64,000 bases of DNA from Diadema setosum (GCA_033980235.1 CM067067.1:310001-374000); one strand, 5' to 3'. Counted from the first letter of the stretch, positions 1 through 11,589 are shown. Numbers and translations are program-made. Notes: generated by a model from the letters alone, not told the origin.

Positions 1-1345
1 TATCCAAGTCCAACAGATGTGTATGTTGAGCAGACTCACAAAGTATAGTTCTTGCGTAAACATGTGAGATATTGGCAACATTTCATGCTAACAAAGGCCA
101 ATCAGGAGTATTCTGGTAGCAAAACAATGGGTGATTAATTAGGTCATTTAGAGGTACTTACTAATCATTGACAGAACAATTGGAAAATTTGACATTGTCA
201 ACTTTGGCTGAAATGTTCACTGCCTTCTTTTGTTCCTGGATCATTAAAGCACGTCTCATGCCCACACATTGTCCTGTACGATATATTGTGTGTCAGAAAT
301 AAAAAAAACTTTTCTCTTTTTAGACACTGAGAAATCGCTCAAAGCTGATAGTTCCTGGCTCAGTATTATTTTTTTTTTTTCTGAACACAAAACCTCTTGT
401 ATTGGTAAAGAATATAATGTCCATCTTTATTCTCCCTCTTTCATTTGAAGACACAGACATGGATTGATCATTACCTTTAAACCTTCCTGTTACTTCCCAG
501 TTCAAACACAGTGAATTCAGCAGAACTTCATACAATCAAGGTTACTTTGTATGAGTTGTCATAGCCAGTCTCTCACTATCTTTTATCTCACTATTCCTCT
601 CTCCATCCATCTGTGTGGAATGTGTGCTTTGGTCCAAATGGGAGTGAATTTTGCTGACGTTGGAGAAAGAGAGCAGCGTGATATATGTGGCCTGGCTGGC
701 AGCCTGGTGCTCAGGGATCATACTAGAAGTTTAAAATGTCTGAAGTCTGTATTTTGAGTGACAGTTCTAGTCACAAATATGTCTGAAAAAAGTTCCTTCC
801 CTCACTGGTATTGCATAAGCAGGACAAATCTAATCCTGCTATCTTAATACATGTATTACCCTCTCTGCATGCTAAGTAACAACAAAAGAATAGTTGCCTT
901 TTGACAAATTGCATCTTTCAGGGCTCTTCGTCAACAGTTCCTGGGACATTTTCAGGAATAGAGTCCCATTACTTTTAGTTGTAGTGAGCCACCTTGTGGC
1001 AAGAATGACAAACTCTTGTATCCAGCTTTTATGCTTGCTTCTACTCCCATGATAGCAATTTTCACATTGACTTGCATCTGCCTGTAATGGATGTGCTTAC
1101 ACTGGAAACTTGCCAGGAATGATAGGCAGGCATCATTTATGTTCGGCAAAGTTGCTACAAACCAAAAAGCATTTATCATTGATGAGAAAACCTTTTAACA
1201 TTTTAAAATCAAAGAGTACCTCTCAGTGGTAAAACCCTGAAGTGTAGGTAGTGCACATCATATGCTATGAACTTGTTTCATGCATAGTGAATGTCTGCCA
1301 GAAATAGAGGAGTAAGGAATATACAGGCGGGCATTATCCTTTGCA
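1..1345. other. No gene recognised
   Basis: AT-rich sequence with short reading frames only, none resembling a known protein. I see no splice-site series, tandem repeat or inverted repeat in it. It could be intron or intergenic DNA. Confidence 0.5.
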
Positions 1346-1650
1346 GAGACTCCAACCCTCCTTCTTTCGACGGGAGATCTCCCGCCGAAAGCCCATTTTT
1401 GCGAAATCTCCTGTTCTCCCGCTTGAGATTTAATTTCTCGATCCCACTTCAAATGATTTCTTACATAGTGTCATTGTATGTTGAAAAGCAAGCCTTAGAT
1501 AGTGCAAGATAACATTTAGAACCCTAGAGCTGGACCCCAGCCACAAGGAACATCGCGCTTCGTGCACATCAAGTTGGAGTCTCCCATTTGCTAGGGGTTT
1601 CAGGCGGGAGAATCTCCAGATCAGAAGGTGCTTGGTGTTGGAGTCTCGGC
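1346..1650. repeat. Possible small inverted-repeat element
   Basis: GAGACTCCAAC near 1347 is matched in inverse by GTTGGAGTCTC near 1637, with another GTTGGAGTCTC at about 1573. A hairpin CGGGAGATCTCCCG lies near 1371. No target-site duplication was found, so this is a weak call. Confidence 0.25.
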
Positions 1651-1767
1651 CTTTGGCTGTGATTTAGGGTAACTGCCATCAAAGTTGACTCTAAAGTCAC
1701 AAGCAAGATATTGATGGGAGTGAGGGGATGAATAGGCTTTCAGAAAGGGTGAGGGTGATGGGTAATG

Positions 1768-3096
1768 CTAGGCTGACACTTGCACGACTTTTGGCCACGA
1801 TTTTGTCGTGGCAAATCGTGCCATATTTTGGGGCACAAACTGGGAGGCTCCCGCACTGTTCATGCATAGTTCACGATGAGTTCACGAATAGTTCACGAAT
1901 GCGTGCCCATCAGTGTCCACATTGGCACGAACTGGCACGACGAGTTCACGCATAGTTTGCACATATTTTACACACTTCCCGCATTGGCACAACGTGTTTG
2001 CGCAATTCGGACGGTGTCGTGCCGACTTGGGCATGCCATATAAAAAGGGGGCCTCCCCAACCCCCGGTCATTTTTGGATTGGCTGTGGAAGAGACAACAT
2101 GCTTGATATTTGTGCATATTTGTTGTTTGCTGTTTTCATTTTAATAAATTGTTATCTTATTTCAAAACACTTGTTTTTCTTTTTAACCTTAAAATAAAGT
2201 TAAAGAGAAACGAAAACGAAACGAAACGAAAAAAAGAAAAAGAAACGAAATCAAGCAAAAGAAAAAAAAGAAAAAGAAACAAAAAAGAGAAAAAGAAACT
2301 AAAAAAAGAAAAGAAGAAACGAAAAAAAAGACACGAAAAAAGAAACAGAAAAGAAAATGAAAAAAAAAGAAAAAGAAAAGGAGAAATGAAAATGAATTTA
2401 ATAAAAGAAAAGAAGTCCGCTCCCCCACTCACCCCCCCCAAAAAAAAAAGAAAAGAAAAAAAAAATGAAAAAATGGAAGTAAACTAAAAGAGAAATGGAA
2501 AAGAAACGCAAGAAACGAAGGATTTCATTGTTTTGTTTTTTTTTTTTGGGGGGGGGGGTGGGTGAGGGGACTTTCTTGGGTTTATTGCCCTATATATACC
2601 CCCGCACCAACGGGCACTGTCGCACAGTAGTCGTGAACTGCTCATGAACTGTTCGTGAACTGCTCGTGCCATCAATGCATGAAGTACACGTGACCGTGTC
2701 AGTGGGAAGGCATTGCCACGCTGCGACACGCACCAATTTGTGAACATGTCGTGAACTACTCGTGAACTCAACGTGAGCTGTTCGTGAACTATTCCTGGCA
2801 GTTCGTGACAGTCGTGGCATGGCGCGCACTGCCACGCACTGGCACGCATCCTCCCGCATCGTCCTGATGAGTTCACGAGGAGTTCACAAACAGTTTGCAC
2901 ATAGTTCATGACACGGTCGCGAAATTTTGTCGTGACCAAAATTTTGAACATTTCAAAATTCTTGTCCCAACATGGCACGCAGTCACGACGGGTTTACGCA
3001 CACTTCACGCCAGTTTACGACTAGTTTGCGCACTGGCACGACTCGAGTCGTGCCAATGCGTGCCACAGAATCGTGCAAGTGGCAGCCTGGCTCAAG
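1768..3096. mobile_element. Inverted-repeat element with TCGTGAACT-rich arms
   Basis: The left end (AGGCTGACACTTGCACGA) matches the reverse complement of the right end (AGGCTGCCACTTGCACGA). Inward of these, both arms carry many copies of AGTTCACGA on the left and TCGTGAACT on the right, mixed with TGGCACG words. The centre is an A/G-rich stretch. A TATA-like string occurs in each arm, one pointing right near 2038 and one pointing left near 2595. TAATG on both flanks (1763-1767 and 3097-3101) is a candidate duplication. No transposase frame is visible, so it would be non-autonomous. The superfamily is not recognised. Confidence 0.55.
2190..2520. repeat. Purine-rich low-complexity tract (GAAAC/GAAAA)
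   Basis: About 330 bases of almost pure A and G on the plus strand with recurring GAAACGAAA words. Reading frames across it give only Lys/Arg/Glu-rich peptides on one strand and Phe/Ser/Leu-rich peptides on the other, which is what such composition produces by chance. Confidence 0.85.
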
Positions 3097-3259
3097 TAAT
3101 GATGAGCAAGAGTTAGTGATGTGCTGAAACATTCAAGAACACAGACTTAAAAATATAGGCATTTTATGCTGTAGGGATTTATAGATAGGCCTGTTCATGC
3201 ATTATATGTGAATATAATGGGCTTTGTGATTCCACCTCCTGATTAGACTGAGGAACTTA

Positions 3260-3765
3260 ATTTACATTTAAACTAGAGAAGCACTCCTCTGCAAAGCAGC
3301 TCAGACCTCTGCAGACCTCAGACCTCTGCAGTGCAGACCTCTGCAAAGCAGCTCATTTCCACTATTGATCTTGTTCTCCAAATAGATCCAAATGAGACTC
3401 ATGCATGTTATATGCATGCTGAAAATCATCCAATTTCCAAATAGAAGCCTTTTAATGTCATCAGCTTCCATGCTGCACAGCGCCTTGCCCGAGCAAAGCA
3501 GGCACTTTAGTGCGCATACATGCAAACCTTTAAAAATGTGCAGCAGAATTCCCAAGTTCATTGACCCTATACCTTCCAAAATACAGTGTATATCGAAAAT
3601 CCTTCCTAAATCCATAAAAATTCCAGGATCGCTTCCAAAATTTAATAATCTGTTCCTTGTATCATTCTCACCCTTTCCTGTAAGTTTCATCCAAATCGGT
3701 TTGCAACTTTTTGAATTATTTTGCTCACAGACAAACAAACAAACCAACAAACTAACAAACACTGA
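3260..3765 (+). mobile_element. Retroposon-like 3' tail with CAAA repeat
   Basis: The stretch contains repeated GCAGACCTCTGCA words near 3300-3350. It ends with a segment of the kind found at the 3' end of invertebrate LINEs and SINEs (TCCAAATCGGTTTGCAAC, then TTTTGCTCACAGACAAAC) followed by a CAAA-type repeat at about 3728-3763. No reverse transcriptase sequence is present, so only a 3' fragment or a SINE remains. Confidence 0.4.
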
Positions 3766-3993
3766 TAAAAACATACACGTAGGCATGACAGAATTTTTGT
3801 GAGTTGTTTGATTCAGGAATGTACAGCGTAGTAGTCAACTTACAATATTTGTGGAGATAAGAACACCACAATTTACTGCTTAAAATGCAGTAGGCCTATT
3901 ATATAAAACAAATGAAATGAATATATAAAGAGAAGACATCAATGTGTTTTGTTGGTGTTGATTGAGATTCAGAATATTGATTACATATATTTT

Positions 3994-5280
3994 TATGCCT
4001 CCGCCACTAAGTGGTGCCAGAGGCATTATGTTTTCGGGTTGTCCGTCCGTCCGTACATCCGTCCGCATTCGTTTACACAATAACTTGAGTAATATTGACT
4101 GGAATTTTACCAAACTTGGTCCAAGTATAAAGTATGATGGGGCAATTATTTGAGTAGATTTTGGGTGAAATCGGCTAAAGGTCAAAGGTCAAAGGTCAAG
4201 GTCAAATCATGAAATTGTATCTGTTTACGCGATAACTCAAGACTGGATCAAGCAAATTTCACCAAACTTTGTCCAAGGATGATGTATGGTGGGACAATTA
4301 CTTGATCAATTTTTTAGTGAAATCGGACAGAGGTCAAAGGTCAAAGATCAAGGTCAAATCCTAAAATTTATCTTTTTACGTGATAACTCAAAACTGGATG
4401 AAGCAGCTTTCCCCAAACTTAGTCCAAGGATGATGTATGATATGGCAACTAGTTGAGTAGACTTTAGTGACATTGGCAAGAGGTCAAAGGTCAAAAGGTC
4501 AAGGTCAAATGCTAAAAATGTTGCTATTTCCCCATATCCATGCAATGCCCAAAGGTATTTTCTTGAAACTTAGTGTAGACATGTACTACTGCATAAAGAT
4601 TCTCCAGAGAGAGTTTCATGTCATAAGGTCAAAGGTCAAAAGGTCAAAGATTAGGTGAAAATGTTACAATTTCACTTTTCTCACAAATGGTTCAATGTAT
4701 CTTCATGGAACGTGGTACATACACATGTACTGACTGGCAGGGATTATTTAGGGAATTTAATAGGGGTCATTGGTCTATAGCCAGGGTCAAAGGTCAAGGT
4801 CAACTCGTCAAAATTTTACTATTTCCCTCATATAATAGTATATGCAATGCTTGCATTATTATTTTTAACAACTTAATATACATGTATTACCTAATGGAGA
4901 TTCTCTTGGAAATTTCCTGCCAGAAGGTCAAAGGTCAAAGGTTAAGGGTCAAGGCCAGGTTTAAATGCAAAAAAAAAAAATTATTTTATACTGTTATTAC
5001 ACTCTTTCTTTATACCTTGAAAATTACTCAATGCATAAACTTATGAAAGGGTCAGTCAGAAGTCCAGTAAAAATCCTCAATTCCCCAAATACATGTACCT
5101 GCACTCTTTAATAGACAATTATAGCAAATGTAGTTCAAGGAAAGTGAACATTCAAGATATTTCTGACAAACCTGTCATTTCAGTATTTTGCCAGTTATGT
5201 GAAACTGTTATCTCACATTGTGAAGACATTATACTATAAACCTATTGGGAGAATCGTGCATTATGGCAACATTTCTAGTT
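3994..5280 (+). mobile_element. Hel-1 copy A (Helitron/Helentron-like, AGGTCA-rich)
   Basis: It starts with the family hairpin: TATGCCTCCGCC, then its partner GAGGCATTATG, followed by a CCGTCCGTCCGT run. The body is a series of about 150-bp units, each holding AGGTCA direct repeats near 4180, 4331, 4481, 4628, 4790 and 4925 and phrases such as CTTGAAACTTGGTGTA. The 3' end keeps ATTTCTAGTT but has lost the subterminal GGCGGAGGCATA and the terminal hairpin seen in other copies. It has no protein. Confidence 0.75.
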
Positions 5281-5750
5281 CTCTTTTGAATTATATCTAA
5301 TCCTATTGCCCAGTATACATACATGTGCAGTTGGCATTCGTGGATGTTGGAAGGCTTCTGTCATAAAACTGTTACAGGAGGCTCAAGCTTGCCTCCTACT
5401 GTCAAAGGTGTAGATGGTAGAGTGAGATCACTGTGAAAACGCTAAACTTTTCCTCACAGCATAGGAGAAAACAAATTTTCTCTCATTATTTGACTGTTCA
5501 GTCTTCAGGCTGCTGGTGTGAAGGGACTATGTAGTGTGTGAAACCAGTAAATTGTTTGTCATTCTGGATTTGCTCAGAATGATTATGAAGGTCAAACCTT
5601 GTGGCTCTGGTATGCAACATATTGCATGCAAGGATTGCACAGAGGGTTAGCCAGCAGCTGTGCCTGTACCTAGTCTTGGTCATGCAGACAAGGATTAAAG
5701 CAAAAGATCAGAGGCCTCAAAATGATTGCTAACAGCACAAGAAATATGAT
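5281..5750. other. No gene or repeat recognised
   Basis: Plain sequence between two repeats. Nothing supportable as coding or structural. Confidence 0.4.
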
Positions 5751-6060
5751 TAGAAGTCATTGATTAGGAAACTTTTTACGAGATACCAATTAGGAATCTC
5801 TTATGAAATAATACAGAGCATACCATTCTAAGAGGAATTCAAAGTTCATATGATGAAAATCAGTTTTGGAATGGCTGAGACATCCAAAAATAAAGTAAAA
5901 CAAAGCGATCCTAATAAAAGGTGGGTCCCACCATTTATTAGGATTGCTCTGTTTTGGCTATCTCAGCCATTTTAAAACTAATTTTTCATCAAATAAACAT
6001 TGAATCCCTTTTGGAATTATGTGCTCTTTCATATTTCATAAGAAGTTTCTTATTGTCACC
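5751..6060. repeat. Palindromic miniature element, family P (partial)
   Basis: The palindrome pairs GATGAAAATCAGTTTTGGAA with the later TTTTAAAACTAATTTTTCATC, around a centre near AAGGTGGGTCCCACCATT at about 5920. It is homologous to the copies at 8919-9306 and 17139-17518. The outer ends are degraded, and the right side runs into a C/A homopolymer near 6066. Confidence 0.5.
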
Positions 6061-6118
6061 CCCTCCACCCCCCCCCCCCAAAAAAAAAAAAAATGTTAGA
6101 AAATTGAAGTTAGATCTC

Positions 6119-6473
6119 ATTTGCAGATAAAACAAAAACCCCAACATTAGTGCTTCAAAATAGTTTTAAAATGTGAGTTAGGGATAGAAACAACCAATGT
6201 AAACATTTGAAGAAGTATAATCCATGTTAAGTATTGTTAAATATACAAAATGTGAATAATAGTTATGATAAAAATGTTTCCAGACTGAACCATGTACAGT
6301 TATATGGTTTAATGAGAAAATAGTCATATCTCCTTATATTTTAGGATTTATTGCAAAAATTTTATATGGTATGATGTTTTGTGATACAACTGACCTACAC
6401 ATATGCATCAAAAGTGATATTTTGAACATTTTTTTTTTTTAAATCACTGCTCCCAAAGGTATACAGGACCTTT
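6119..6473 (+). repeat. Miniature element, family M (left end degraded)
   Basis: It shares CATTAGTGCTT, AATGTGAGTTA and the terminal ACAGGACCTTT with copies at 16849-17577 and 48446-48931. It lacks the usual left terminus (AAGGCATAATTTACC). It abuts the next element directly. Confidence 0.5.
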
Positions 6474-7210
6474 AAAGGCATGTCTACCTTCATTATGCAA
6501 TACAAAAGGATTGAGAGAATGCAGCAATATTATATTCAGTAGAACGGGTCTAGGGTAATTACTCCTTTGAATCCTAATCCTGAACCTAATCCTAACCCTA
6601 ACCCAAACTCCTAACCCTAAACCTAACCCTAACCCTAATCATTACTCTAACCGTGCCACTTAGCAGTATTTAGCGAGGGGGGGGGGGGGGGGGGTAATTG
6701 CCCTGATATGCAGTAGAACACATCAGTGAAAGTTTGAGGAAAATTAGACAACCTCTTCAAAAGTTATAAATGTTTGAAGATTCCATGCCACAATCACTGG
6801 ATGAGAAGAATACTACAGCTTGTGATGACACGTGTGTAGAACAAAATAAGGAAAATATATAGAAAATTCAACATATTTTCACTTAAATCTTGTATAATGA
6901 TAGAGCACTTGACTTGCCTCTTTCAGAAGGCAGGGGGAATAATATTACCACTAACATATGTCTGTAGCGAGTTGAGGGAATGTGTACTTTTTCAAAAAAT
7001 GACATTTTGTGGAATTCTCTTATACATTTTCCTTATAAACGTTCTGTGCATGTGACATCATACACTGTAGCAGTCTTGTCATCCAGAAGTGAATAACTTT
7101 TGAGTAACATTTGTATGATTGTCTGATTTTCCTCAAACTTTCACTGATATGGTCTGTTGATATGGCTGCATTTACTCAATCCACATGTATATGAAGATGA
7201 ACTTGTCCTC
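6474..7210 (+). mobile_element. Long-inverted-repeat element, family K, copy 1
   Basis: The left terminus AAAGGCATGTCTACCTTCAT is answered at the right by ATGAAGATGAACTTGTCCT in inverse. The arms are about 230 bp each and carry GTGAAAGTTTGAGGAAAAT on the left and its inverse on the right. The homologous copies are at 9552, 25509 and 54731. The left arm is interrupted at 6546-6710 by a smaller element. Confidence 0.65.
6546..6710. mobile_element. 165-bp insertion carrying telomere-like repeats
   Basis: CAGTAGAAC stands directly before it (6537-6545) and directly after it (6711-6719), a perfect 9-bp target duplication inside a family K arm. Its ends are weakly inverted (AGGGTAATTAC against GTAATTGCCCT). 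The interior holds degenerate CCCTAA repeats (about 6570-6640) and a G homopolymer (6677-6694). Confidence 0.65.
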
Positions 7211-7763
7211 TAAGAACTGCATTTTCCATTATATTCAAGAGGCTATAGCAACTTCTACAGTGAGAATTAGATATGCAGCAAATTTCATATTTCTTTATGC
7301 AGTAAATTTCATATTTCTTAGTGCTATCGATGTACTTCTTAAAGTCTTATTAAACTTCAAATCATTATGCCACTTAGACAGTGCCCCGTTGCATGTGATG
7401 ATCAATACATTTTTCTTCCTTTTAAGTTCAATAACTTTGAATTACTTAACCATTCACAATCAAAATCACTGCTGACTTGGATATGATAAAAGGTGGCTGT
7501 CGACTTTCAACATACAGTACAAGTGGAAATTATAACGATGTTGAAATTTTTGCACAATTGTCACAACCAGAAGCTGGCGCGAAAATAAAAGCAAGGGAAT
7601 ATTTTTCGTGCCATATGTTCCAGTAGTTGATGTCTTGATTCTGTGGAATTAAAGAAACGCGAAACTCTTCTTAACTGCCCGAGCACAAAAAATTAGTAGC
7701 GTGAAAATATCCACTTTTATAGTACTTGAAATGAATGCAGTTCTTTAGAATATGCATGGTATG
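7211..7763. other. No gene recognised
   Basis: AT-rich sequence with no recognisable protein or repeat. A short direct repeat of AAATTTCATATTTCTT occurs near 7280 and 7305. Confidence 0.4.
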
Positions 7764-8424
7764 TGTGACTCGCTGCGACAAAAGTATCCGAAAGTCGGGG
7801 GAGGACAATTTTCTGAAAATGACATGACATTATTTCCTTACTCTTTCACTTTAATTTCATATATTACACGACTCGTAAAAGTACTCGGTTGTGGAGATAT
7901 CCATGATTTTGTTAGCGCATGTCAAGTGGTTTAGGAAATCAGCGTTTCGAGAAAACCGCCTTCAAAGTTTTCCTTCCTACGCTATCAAGGGGAGGCTAGA
8001 CAGTTTTCACCACTTGACAATAGAAGGTATGCTCCTAGCAACCTCCGCGATGTTCATTCAAGCTTAGCACCAGCAGTCTAGCACGGCCAATCAGTAACCA
8101 GGATGCCACGCACTGACCAATAAGATCACTCCCTCGTTGCTATGGGCGTAGTCTAGCTAAGGCGCTAAATCCAAATCTACGGACACATTTCTGCTCCGTT
8201 GAAAGTCGAAAAAATCATGGCCCAGAAAAACGCTATTTTCTTGGCTTTCCTGTGATCATTTAGCTTGAAATTTCAGCAGGTAATAGATGATACATTAAAC
8301 TACAAAATTATGCCATAAACAGAAATCCGATGGTTTTGACCGATTTTGATGATCTGACTTCAAACTTGATTTTCCTGGCTCAACCGTCAGCGACTTTAGG
8401 ATCCTTTTGTTGTAGCGGGTCACA
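7764..8424 (+). mobile_element. Inverted-repeat element, family W, copy 1
   Basis: The ends are TGTGACTCGCTGCGACAAAA on the left and, in inverse, TGTGACCCGCTACAACAAAA on the right. A second copy in the opposite orientation lies at 45443-46119, with shared interior such as CCAATCAGTAACCAGGATGC. TA on both sides is a possible target duplication. No transposase is visible, so it is a non-autonomous DNA element of unassigned superfamily. Confidence 0.65.
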
Positions 8425-8918
8425 TATATTCTTCCTAACAATATTCCAGAGAAACAAAGATTAATGAAAAATAAAGTTTGCTCTGGCTAACTACTTGAAA
8501 AACAATCTGTTCAAATGACTCAAACATATAGATTCAGCAGCATGATGGTTACAGAATAATACCTGAAAGCACCAACAGTTGTCCTAAATCTGCATTGCCT
8601 GTAATTGCATCTAGTGATGTTTTGTTACTGAGCATTAAAAAAGTAAAAGATTACACAGATGTTGTCTTTTTGTGGCACTAGTAGGAATTTGTTACATGAA
8701 GATAGTTGTAGTACTGTATATATGTTTACAAGCTGTGTATTTATCATAGAGCAAGCACAAATTCCCTGCTAGTGGTACTTCTTTCAGAGTCATAACTTAG
8801 CTGTTTGATTTAGGCTTTGTGAAAAGTATATTTCTCTTGTATAAATGTTTTGTAGTTGTCTTGTCACAATTTCAATTTGATGAAGAAGATGCAAGAGGAT
8901 GAATAAATGATGAGAAGG
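8425..8918. other. No gene or repeat recognised
   Basis: Plain AT-rich sequence, nothing supportable. Confidence 0.4.
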
Positions 8919-9306
8919 TTAAGGGATCATATAGTTATGGTTGAGAACTAATTTCAGGTTTCTAACATTTTTTGATGAGATAATGAGAAACCTCTTATGA
9001 AACGTGAAAGAGCACGTAATTCTATGAGGAATTCAACGTTTATTTGATGAGAATTGGTTTTGAAATGGCTGAGATCTCCCAAAAAAGAGCGATTTTAAAA
9101 GTGTGGGACCCACACTTTATTACGATTGCTTTGTTTTACTTTATTTTTGGATGTTTCAGTCATTCCAAATCTGATTTTCATCAAATAAACTTTGAATTCC
9201 TCTTAAAATGGTATGCTCTGTACTATATCATAAGCATTTTCTTGGTATCTCGCAAAAAGATAAAAGCCCTATTCTCATCTCCACCAATACTGTATCATCT
9301 CTTTAA
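8919..9306 (+). mobile_element. Palindromic miniature element, family P, copy 2
   Basis: The termini TTAAGGGATCATATAGTTAT and, in inverse, TTAAAGAGATGATACAGTAT form an imperfect inverted repeat. The inner arms GAAATGGCTGAGAT and its inverse flank a short centre near 9105. It is homologous to 17139-17518. It encodes nothing. Confidence 0.6.
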
Positions 9307-9551
9307 GGAAAGTTAATGTCGTGTTTGTCCACGTGTGCATTGATGTGCTGCAAATGTGATTTGTTTACCTGATAGATGCAGAGTGAACTTCTTCTGTATT
9401 AGCAGCTCTGCATTATTGCCACCCCTTTCTATTTGTCAGAGCCATGATGATGAAAGGGCATGCTCTACAAAGAAATACGTCATACCCCATATGGATGAAA
9501 TGAGTGATGTTACTCTATTGATAGTGTGTGTACAGACATTACACGTTCTAT

Positions 9552-10029
9552 AAAGGACACATCCACCTTCATATAGGCCTACATAAGGACTGAGTGAATG
9601 CAGCATGCATGCAGTAAAACACATCATGGAAAGTGGGAGGAAAGTCGGACAATCCATTCAAAAGTTATGAATTTTTAAAGTTTCTTCACAATCACTGCTA
9701 GATGAGAAGACTACTACAGTGTATGATGTCGCATGCGTAGAAAGACAAGGAAAATATAAAGAGAATTTTATTCCCTCTGCCTGAAAGAAGTAAGTTAGGT
9801 ACTCTATTATTATGCGAGAAAAGTGAAAATATGATGAATTTTCTTTATACTTTCCTTTTATTGTTCTATACACATGACATCACAAGCTGTAGTAGTCTTC
9901 TCATCCAGCGATGGCGGCACTGTAACTTCACAAAATTTGTAAGTTTTGAATGGATTTTCCTCAAACTTTCACTGATGTGTTCTACCATATTGCTGTATTC
10001 TGTCATTATGCGAAGGTGGACTTTTCCTT
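9552..10029 (+). mobile_element. Long-inverted-repeat element, family K, copy 2
   Basis: It starts AAAGGACACATCCACCTTCA and ends GAAGGTGGACTTTTCCTT, an inverse match. Inside are paired arms with AAAGTTATGAATTTTTAAAG, GATGAGAAGACTACTACAG and their inverses. It has the same architecture as the copies at 6474, 25509 and 54731. Confidence 0.65.
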
Positions 10030-10880
10030 GTCTGCATCCAGACAATAAGTACCTATACATCCATCATGCTGTTTGGTTCACTGCACAAGCATGTATGATT
10101 ACATACCTGGTATCTCATGTTCATCTTGCACATGTACAGTTTGAGTAGCTAGAAAGAAACGGATACATCACACACTCATCATTATTACTCTAACCAGGGA
10201 GGTTAGCTGTTTTCACTGTATAACAGCATGGAGTTTTAGTCCACTCTTTTCATGTAATGCTTACCTCTCGTGGTTCGTCTCAGGTGACTAGGAATAGTCA
10301 GTAAATGGTATCAACCACTGACATTGTGCCATATGTTTAATTGAATGAATATACCTTGGTGGTAAATGGTGGGGGTTGGTCACTTAACATCTTCCAGAGA
10401 TTCTTAGTAAACTTCTTCAGTTTCAAAAATAATTATGATAAAATAATTATAGTTAACCCCCCCCCCCCCCCCGCAAATAATCACAATTTATTTGAAGAAT
10501 CCAGGAACAACTATAGCAATTTGTGTAAACTAGCATGATTCCACCTCTCATTCAGTCACCATATTTGTCATGAATATAAAGCCCTTTATTCACGTCAATG
10601 AAGGTCATTGAACCTGAACACTGACCAATTGTTAAACTTGAACCTTCTCGGTAAATGTCCAAGCTATCTTTATCCAGTACTGAAAGGATTGGCCAATTAT
10701 TTTTGGAGATAGTACTACATATTTGGGCACAAGTTTGTTTATGATTAAAAACTGAATTTATGTAACATTTTTTACCTTTCACTCTTGTCATTTAGGGCAA
10801 AAATGTGCTATTTCATATCCATCCTTGCCTGTTAATTTAACTGCTGGTCATACCTGATCAAAGTTTTTGGAAATGACATC
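10030..10880. other. No gene recognised; one C homopolymer
   Basis: The only structure seen is a C run at 10457-10472. Short reading frames show no recognisable similarity. Confidence 0.4.
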
Positions 10881-10884
10881 TTAA

Positions 10885-11480
10885 ACTCTTTATGTGCCAT
10901 GGTGGTTCAGCCCCTGTGTGCCACATTATTCTGAGATAGCAACGTATTCATGTTTTGGGAAAAAGTTGTTTGTCAAGTCTATGGGTGCGTTCGAGTGCTC
11001 TAAAGCGAACCAAAGCGAACCAAAGCGAACTGAACTAAAGCGTAGCGTACCGAACTGTGCCAGATTTGGAGTGTTCGATTGCTCTGTTGAGAAAGCCTAC
11101 CTCACTTGCTATTTTTAAAAAAGGTCACACATTTTTGTAGCAAGAATGTCATTCACCTGGCGCTTGGAACTACTGACAGCTGTCCGCAACAAAGAGAATG
11201 ATGTCTTTGCATTGTAACATATGCACATGATACGCGCATGCTTTATAGCGAACTTTAGGTACGCTTTTGGAGCACTTTTGGCTCGGTACAGTATGGTACG
11301 GTACACTTTAGGAGCGTTCAGGCGCACCTCTGGCGCGGGTACGGTACGGTACGGTTCGCTTTAGGAGAACGCTTGAACGCATCCTAGGTGACTGTTATAG
11401 ACTTTTGTTACTCTGGACATGTAATGAGCAAAGTAGTAAAGAATTTTCCAAGCTTAGCTTTGATGTAAATTGTACAACAA
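10885..11480 (+). mobile_element. piggyBac-like miniature element, interrupted copy
   Basis: TTAA at 10881-10884 precedes ACTCTTTATGTGCCATGGTG, matching the left end of the complete copy at 13190-13693. Further similarity (CCAAGCTT, GATGTAAATTGTA) resumes near 11440 after a nested insertion at 10982-11384. The right terminus was not identified. Confidence 0.45.
10982..11384. mobile_element. Miniature inverted-repeat element (GGTGCGTTCGAG ends)
   Basis: The left end GGGTGCGTTCGAG and the inverse of the right end (GGATGCGTTCAAG) pair. Both arms then carry AAAGCGAACC-type words. The left arm has them in tandem near 11005-11040, and the right arm is rich in TACGGTACGG. It interrupts the piggyBac-like copy around it. 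TA on each flank is a possible duplication. Confidence 0.55.
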
Positions 11481-11484
11481 ATTT

Positions 11485-11589
11485 ATAGTTATGGGTAAAC
11501 TCGGCCTAGTGGGTAAACTCGGCCCCAAGTGCGCATATTACCAATGGATGGCCAAGTTTACGAGCTATGCCGAGTTTACCCATAACTAT
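11485..11589. mobile_element. 105-bp hairpin element with perfect 21-bp inverted ends
   Basis: The first 21 bases (beginning ATAGTTATGGGTAAACTC) are exactly the reverse complement of the last 21. The core GGGTAAACTCGGC is repeated once more just inside the left end. It is too short to encode anything, and no clear target duplication is visible. Confidence 0.6.

Noticed and set aside
2110..2487. Lys/Arg/Glu-rich reading frame and its Phe-rich opposite-strand frames
   Set aside because: They arise from the purine-rich low-complexity tract. No domain or realistic amino acid mixture.
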